Shown piece after piece: positions 59,311-64,000 of a stretch of 64,000 bases of DNA. The notes beneath the pieces were generated by a model that was given only the letters and a program-made list of their open reading frames with translations, did not search any database and was not told where the DNA came from. Position 1 is the stretch's first letter, and each line of letters begins with the position of its first letter. A program made the translations under genes and the position numbers. The DNA comes from Lachnospiraceae bacterium (GTDB lineage: Bacteria > Bacillota > Clostridia > Lachnospirales > Lachnospiraceae): assembly GCA_024403555.1 (NCBI GenBank), contig JAKSRP010000002.1, positions 58,393 to 122,392 of the forward strand, given 5' to 3'.

Positions 59311-60423
59311 TTATTTTACATATAAGTCTGTGAGAATAGAATCTGCAAGTTCTGGACTGAAGTTGCCCCAGCCTTTTGCCATACTTCCATTACCAACCCA
59401 TCTGCTGTGAGCTGCCTCTACATCTTCTGCAGTCATTTCTACAGGGAATTTTGGAGTAATATCAGCAACAATCTGTAAGAATTCTTCTTCACCAATTCCG
59501 ATTTCTTTATAGAAACCTGCTACAAGTTCAGGCATTACTTCTTTTGTATAAGCTACAAATGCTGGCATGAATGCTGCACAAGCTGCACCATGTGGAACTT
59601 TGTAGTCTTCTGTTAATAAGTAACCCATTGTATGTGGAGCACAAGTTCCTGTTACGTTGATTGCAAGACCACCGTAGATAGAAGCATTGTAAAGAGCTTC
59701 GCGATCTTCAAAGGTAAGTTCTTTTTCTGGATCTGCAATCATTGCTTTAAACTGATCCATAAGAATACGAACACCCTTAGCAGCGTATGCCTGGGAAATC
59801 TCATTTGCATGACGGCTAAAATAGCTTTCTACGCAATGTGCAAGTGCATCGATTGCTGTAGATTTTGTAAATACATCAGATAATGTCATTGTATATGCTG
59901 GATCACCAAAGGATACAACTGGGAATACTTTTTCACTGTGGAAGCTCTTCTTTAAGCCTTCAGGAACAGTGATTACGGATACTTTTGTAACTTCAGAACC
60001 TGTACCAGCGGTTGTGCCAACTGCAACAATTGGAAGTGGATCCATATGCCATTTTAAAGAATATAAGCCTTCACGATCCATCTCTGGATTCGCTGCAAAT
60101 ACTGCTGCACACTTTGCTGCATCAAGTGGAGATCCCCCACCAATACCAACGATGAAATCACAGTCTTCGCTTTCAGCGATTACACCAGCTTCCATGCAGT
60201 TTGTTAATAATGGATTCTGTCCAATCTGATCATAAATTACATATTTAATATCATTCTTAGCAAGTGCTGCAAGAACATCATCTAATGCGCCACATGCCTT
60301 TGCGGAATTTCTTCCTGTAATGATCATACATTTCTTACCAAGCTTTGCAAATTCATCTGCATTTGCCACTACACATCCTTTGCCAGTGATGACTCTTGTT
60401 GGCATAAATACGTTCATATTCAT
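59311..60423 (-). CDS. Iron-containing alcohol dehydrogenase
   Basis: 370 residues of the group III (Fe-ADH) family. NAD(P)-binding GIGGGSPLDAAK is near residue 92, GTTAGTGSEVTK near residue 135, and the metal ligands are in DALAHCVESYFSRHANEISQ and GTCAPHTMGYLLTEDYKVPHGAACA. It interconverts an aldehyde or ketone and an alcohol with NAD(P)H; the substrate is unknown, with butanol, ethanol and propanediol dehydrogenases all in this family. It has its own ribosome binding site (AAGGAAGG) and begins 17 bases after argC, so the two may be co-transcribed. Confidence 0.9.
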   Translation of the reverse strand: MNMNVFMPTRVITGKGCVVANADEFAKLGKKCMIITGRNSAKACGALDDVLAALAKNDIKYVIYDQIGQNPLLTNCMEAGVIAESEDCDFIVGIGGGSPLDAAKCAAVFAANPEMDREGLYSLKWHMDPLPIVAVGTTAGTGSEVTKVSVITVPEGLKKSFHSEKVFPVVSFGDPAYTMTLSDVFTKSTAIDALAHCVESYFSRHANEISQAYAAKGVRILMDQFKAMIADPEKELTFEDREALYNASIYGGLAINVTGTCAPHTMGYLLTEDYKVPHGAACAAFMPAFVAYTKEVMPELVAGFYKEIGIGEEEFLQIVADITPKFPVEMTAEDVEAAHSRWVGNGSMAKGWGNFSPELADSILTDLYVK

Positions 60424-60440
60424 ATGTCTCTTCCTTCCTT

Positions 60441-61391
60441 TTATACGTTTAATCCTTTTGCTTCGTCACAACCAAGGATTACATTTAAACACTGAATTGC
60501 AGCACCGGATGCACCTTTTCCAAGGTTATCGAAACGAGAGGAAACCATAATGCGTTCTTCGTTACCTGTAACAAAGATTTCGATTCCATCCCATCCAGAA
60601 CAGTTGTTGCTGCCTAAGAAGTTTCTTGTTTCTGCTTCTGCACCAAATGGCATTACTTTTACGAATTTTTCACCTGCATAGTGCTTTTCAAACATTGCAT
60701 GTACTTCTTCTGGTGTTACTTTTGCTTTTAATAAATCTGTATATAAACCGATAGAAACTAACATTCCGCTATAATAATCTGCAACGATTGGTGTAAAGAG
60801 CGGTTTATTCTTAAGACCTGTGATTGCCTGCATTTCTGGTAAATGTTTATGCATCTGAGTTACACCATATGCACGTGGGGAATCAAGTTCTTTGTCTCTT
60901 TCTTCACCTTCATATTCGGCGATCATGCCTTTTCCACCACCGCTATAACCTGTTAGAGAAAATGCAGAAACAGGATAATCTTCTGGCATAATGCCGTTCG
61001 CAATTAATGGATATACTAAAGTGATAAAGCCTGTAGCATGACATCCTGGAACAGCAATTCGATTACCATTCTTGATAGCATCTCTGTGTGCTGGAGAAAG
61101 TTCTGGATAGCCATATGCCCAGCCTTCTGCTGTTCTGTGTGCTGTGGATGTATCAATAATCTTTACATTCTCATTGTCACATAAAGCAACCGCTTCCCTT
61201 GCTGCTGCATCAGGTAAACATAAAAATGTTACGTCAGAAGCGTTGATAAATTTCTTGATTTCTTCAGGATCTTTACGAAGTTCTTCGGAAATCTGTAATA
61301 ATTCGATGTCATCTCTTACAGAGAAACGTTCAAAAATTCTTAAACCAGTAGTTCCTACACTACCATCTATAAATACTTTTGTTTTCTTCAT
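60441..61391 (-). CDS. argC: N-acetyl-gamma-glutamyl-phosphate reductase, type 2
   Basis: I choose the ATG at 61391 (316 residues), nine bases after AAAAGGAG; an ATG at 61397 is three bases from it. The short form, with KVFIDGSVGTTGLRIFERF at the start, is the type-2 ArgC family. Catalytic Cys117 is in VPGCHATGF. It reduces N-acetylglutamyl phosphate to the semialdehyde in arginine synthesis. No other arg gene is next to it, which is unusual, since Firmicutes commonly carry argC in a cluster with argJBD. Confidence 0.9.
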   Translation of the reverse strand: MKKTKVFIDGSVGTTGLRIFERFSVRDDIELLQISEELRKDPEEIKKFINASDVTFLCLPDAAAREAVALCDNENVKIIDTSTAHRTAEGWAYGYPELSPAHRDAIKNGNRIAVPGCHATGFITLVYPLIANGIMPEDYPVSAFSLTGYSGGGKGMIAEYEGEERDKELDSPRAYGVTQMHKHLPEMQAITGLKNKPLFTPIVADYYSGMLVSIGLYTDLLKAKVTPEEVHAMFEKHYAGEKFVKVMPFGAEAETRNFLGSNNCSGWDGIEIFVTGNEERIMVSSRFDNLGKGASGAAIQCLNVILGCDEAKGLNV

Positions 61392-61485
61392 CTTCATGAA
61401 CTCCTTTTCTATAATAGTCAAAATGAAGGTTTTCTTCATCTGTCATTCATTATATATGGCTTTTTTCTATGCGTCAATTAGGAGT

Positions 61486-63171
61486 CTATACAGTATTTAG
61501 CTTCTCAAAAACAACAACTTCATAAGGTTTTAACACAATTCGGTTGCCAATCATCGTTGTCTGTTCCTGATTCACAAAGATTACATTGTCATACTCTTCC
61601 TGCAATTCTACCACCTGCTCTTCGCCACAGAAGTTACAGATTAAATCAAGACATTGATTTCCCAAAGCTCTTCGATATGCAAAAATGTAATCATACTGAC
61701 CATAAATCTGAGAAATGCTTCCGTAAGTTAAGATTTCTTTATATTCTTCTGATTTACGAAAAGCAATCAGTCTTTTATAAAAATTTAAAATGGAGCCATA
61801 TTCTCTTTCCTGCGCGGCCACATTAATTTCTTTATAGTTTTCATTGACCACCAGCCATGGTTTTCCTATGGTAAATCCACCATGTTCACTGTCATCCCAT
61901 TGCATAGGAGTTCTTCCATTATCTCTAGAATGCGTAGCAATGACTTTTTCGATTTTCTCAATATCATAGCCCCATTGTTCAAAATATTCAAACTTCCCAA
62001 GAGTTGCAGAATCTGCATACTCTTCTTTCTTCCATCCCTCTCTGTTTGTCATTCCGATTTCTTCTCCCTGATAGATAAACGGAAGTCCTCTCTGACAAAA
62101 GATAATGGTTGCAAGAGCAGAAACACTGTTAAATCCATAATCTTTCTTTGGAATAAAAAGAGATGCTCCTCTTGGCTGATCATGATTTCCAATCAAGTTT
62201 GCTTCAAATCCAATATCACCGATCAATTCATGATTCTGGAAAGTCTTTTCTCTCCATTCGTGAAAATCAATCGGAAAATCATAGGTTGTAAAGTCATCAC
62301 CTTTTCTGTATACATGACATGGTTCAAATGCAAAAATAGAAGAAAAATACCCACCGTCTCCAATAGACTTTTTCAAAGTTTCTTCATTGATTTTTAGGGC
62401 TTCTCCGATGCCAAATCCATCATATGGCGTAAAGCATCGTCTGCGAAGTTCTAATAAAAAGGCATCAATCCCCTTTACCTTCTGATTAATCTTGTAAATG
62501 GCTCCCATACCATCCGGACCATCCACAGGCAAGTCCTGCCAGGTTAAATCCTTTTTAATGTCCATGATGGCATCAATTCGAAAGCCACCAAGTCCTTTTT
62601 CCATCCACCAGCAGACCATCTCATAGATTTTTTCTCTTACTTCAGGGTTCTCCCAGTTTAAATCCGGTTGCTCAGCTGCATAAGAATGAAGATAAAATTT
62701 ATTCTCATAACCCGGTATTTTCGTCCATGCGCTCGGTCCAAAGTAAGATCTCCAGTTATTCGGAGGAAGTCCATCTTTTCCATCTCGGATATAAAAATAC
62801 TGGCCATATGGTCCATCCGGATCTTCCATTGCTTTTTTAAAAAATTCATGTTCGCTCGAACAATGATTAACGACCAAATCAAGTAAAATCGAAATCCCTC
62901 GTTTTTTTCCTTCTTCAATCAATTGGTCCATGTCTTCCATCGTTCCGAACATTGGATCTATATCATAATAATCGGAAATATCATATCCATTATCCACCAT
63001 TGGAGAGCAAAAGATTGGAGAAATCCACACAATATCCACTCCAAGGTCTTTTAAATAATCTAGTTTTTCAATAATACCAGGAAGATCTCCAATCCCATCT
63101 CCATTGGTATCACGAAAGCTTTTCGGATAAATCTGATAGGCAACTTTATCGTGCCACCATTCTCTTCTCAT
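61486..63171 (-). CDS. GH13 alpha-glucosidase (oligo-1,6-glucosidase type)
   Basis: 561 residues, the usual length for this group. The four GH13 conserved regions are present: DLVVNHCS, GGFRIDAIMD with nucleophile Asp200, GIGEALK with acid Glu257, and LIGNHDQPR with Asp331. The start REWWHDKVAYQIYPKSFRDTNGDGIGDLPGI is typical of oligo-1,6-glucosidase, dextran glucosidase and trehalose-6-phosphate hydrolase. The nucleophile is preceded by Ile and followed by Ala (usual form FRMDV), so specificity is uncertain. It is cytoplasmic. AGGAG lies upstream, directly after the end of the decayed aldo/keto reductase gene. Confidence 0.9.
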   Translation of the reverse strand: MRREWWHDKVAYQIYPKSFRDTNGDGIGDLPGIIEKLDYLKDLGVDIVWISPIFCSPMVDNGYDISDYYDIDPMFGTMEDMDQLIEEGKKRGISILLDLVVNHCSSEHEFFKKAMEDPDGPYGQYFYIRDGKDGLPPNNWRSYFGPSAWTKIPGYENKFYLHSYAAEQPDLNWENPEVREKIYEMVCWWMEKGLGGFRIDAIMDIKKDLTWQDLPVDGPDGMGAIYKINQKVKGIDAFLLELRRRCFTPYDGFGIGEALKINEETLKKSIGDGGYFSSIFAFEPCHVYRKGDDFTTYDFPIDFHEWREKTFQNHELIGDIGFEANLIGNHDQPRGASLFIPKKDYGFNSVSALATIIFCQRGLPFIYQGEEIGMTNREGWKKEEYADSATLGKFEYFEQWGYDIEKIEKVIATHSRDNGRTPMQWDDSEHGGFTIGKPWLVVNENYKEINVAAQEREYGSILNFYKRLIAFRKSEEYKEILTYGSISQIYGQYDYIFAYRRALGNQCLDLICNFCGEEQVVELQEEYDNVIFVNQEQTTMIGNRIVLKPYEVVVFEKLNTV

Positions 63172-63188
63172 GTTTTTATGCTCCTGTA

Positions 63189-63547
63189 TTATTCCCAGTC
63201 ATATCCTTCCATATAACCACGATTGCTCTTATGTGTTTCCTGAGCTGTTATTTCTTTCATTTCTTCTTCATTAAACTATCTTCTAAGGCTGCTCTAACAC
63301 TTGCCTCATCAATCATATCTTCAAACCACACTTTTGTAGCAATGATGATATCTTCTCTTTTTATTCCACTTCTTCGAATACCTTCTGCTACTTGCTCTTC
63401 ATTTTTATAAAATGCTGCTGTATCAATATGGCGATATCCGCCACGAAGTGCAAGATCAACTGCATTTGCAGCTTCTTCTCCACTTGTTCCCCATACACCA
63501 AGTCCAATTTTAGGAATTGTCATTCCATTCGATAATGTTGCAATCAT
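63189..63547 (-). pseudogene. Aldo/keto reductase with internal deletion
   Basis: The first 91 codons from the ATG at 63547 encode an AKR N-terminus (LSNGMTIPKIGLGVWGTSGEEAANAV, the catalytic HIDTAAFYKNEEQV with Asp and Tyr, and IIIATKVWFEDM) and stop at a TGA after LEDSLMKKK; a normal enzyme is about 280 residues. In another frame directly across that point the sequence reads NEEEMKEITAQETHKSNRGY and ends at TAA (63189-63191), which matches the C-terminal end of AKRs. About 165-170 central codons are missing and the join is out of frame. Lys and His of the tetrad fall in or beyond the lost part, so the product is very likely inactive. Confidence 0.78.
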
Positions 63548-63698
63548 ACGAGTTCTCTCCTTTTATGTCCAAATTATTCTATAATATTCATACTATTTTC
63601 ATTCTACCATATCTGCTAATCTTATAGTATGATGAATAGGGGCATTTCGAATGCCTTCACACAAGTAACAAATCATTTTAAAATACATGAGGAATCTT

Positions 63699-64000
63699 AT
63701 GATAAAAGCAGTCTTTTTTGATATCGACGGCACACTGACAGCCTTCGGTACAACGATTATCCCAGAAGATACTCGTCTTGCGCTCCGCCTTTTAAAAGAA
63801 AAAGGAATTCGTATCTTTGTCGCAACCGGACGTTATCTTCCTGATTTAAATATTGTTACGAAAGAAAACCTTGATTTTGATGGCTACGTCATTTTAAATG
63901 GTCAGGCTTGCGTAGACAGTAATCTAAATATAATCTACGAGCATGATTTAAGCAAAGACATTGATGCCATTGTAGATATCTTTAACAAAAAGGAAGTTTC
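63699..64000 (+). CDS. Cof-type HAD hydrolase (C-terminus cut by window edge)
   Basis: The ATG at 63699 is five bases after TGAGGA; about 100 residues are visible. HAD motif I is FFDIDGTLT (nucleophile Asp9, acid Asp11) and motif II is VATGRY. The following LDFDGYVILNGQACVDSN is the beginning of a Cof-type (IIB) cap, the group that dephosphorylates sugar phosphates, FMN and similar compounds. The substrate is unknown. It is divergent from the decayed aldo/keto reductase. Confidence 0.88.
   Translation, partial: MIKAVFFDIDGTLTAFGTTIIPEDTRLALRLLKEKGIRIFVATGRYLPDLNIVTKENLDFDGYVILNGQACVDSNLNIIYEHDLSKDIDAIVDIFNKKEV

Overview
This AT-rich window looks like a chromosomal segment of a Gram-positive anaerobe of the Clostridia, most likely a gut Lachnospiraceae-type bacterium. 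The reasons are ThiH-type (oxygen-independent) thiazole synthesis, PTS mannitol uptake with a PRD regulator, CDP-glycerol polymer genes, strong AGGAGG-type ribosome binding sites, sigma-A-like promoters and many short rho-independent terminators. The assignment is an inference from gene content; no rRNA or marker gene is present. I saw no tRNA, insertion sequence, prophage or CRISPR array.

Layout. 1-3734 (minus): a four-gene operon of ATP-grasp ligase, alpha-E protein, transglutaminase-like peptidase and zinc desuccinylase-like hydrolase (cut by the window edge), with two tandem hairpins in front. 4590-7485: two convergent MATE exporters. 7587-10408: TrkH/TrkA potassium uptake. 10433-15265: a nucleotidyltransferase, O-acetylhomoserine sulfhydrylase, two Nudix hydrolases, an alpha/beta hydrolase and an XRE regulator. 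15380-17886: an ECF-type Ni/Co importer (CbiM/CbiQ/CbiO). 17940-19450: a PanE-like reductase and a third Nudix protein. 19581-23770: TagD and two CDP-glycerol glycerophosphotransferase proteins, one a tandem duplication. 23937-29166: mannitol operon mtlR-mtlA-mtlD. 29584-33201: CadC-like repressor, His-rich P1B ATPase and a DUF89 phosphatase. 33356-38753: glycosyltransferase, galE, malQ, plsC and a small membrane protein.

39186-43266: glpF, glpK and an alanine/glycine:sodium symporter. 43428-46663: a zinc-ribbon / TPM / SPFH operon like Bacillus ydjGHI. 46742-49408: a CHAP-domain secreted protein, bioY with a BirA operator, and a YfcE-type phosphodiesterase. 49500-52470: LarE with two U32-like proteins in an overlapping operon and no larA/B/C nearby. 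52558-55065: a vWA protein and a macro-domain/HTH protein separated by about 480 bases of degenerate inverted repeats. 55156-59217: a TPP riboswitch and thiS-thiG-thiH-thiE-thiF. 59311-64000: iron alcohol dehydrogenase, type-2 ArgC, a GH13 glucosidase, a decayed aldo/keto reductase and the start of a HAD hydrolase.

Most of the window is ordinary metabolism and transport. The least explained parts are the LarE/U32 operon, the macro/vWA locus with its repeat array, the ATP-grasp/alpha-E/transglutaminase operon, and several structured intergenic regions.
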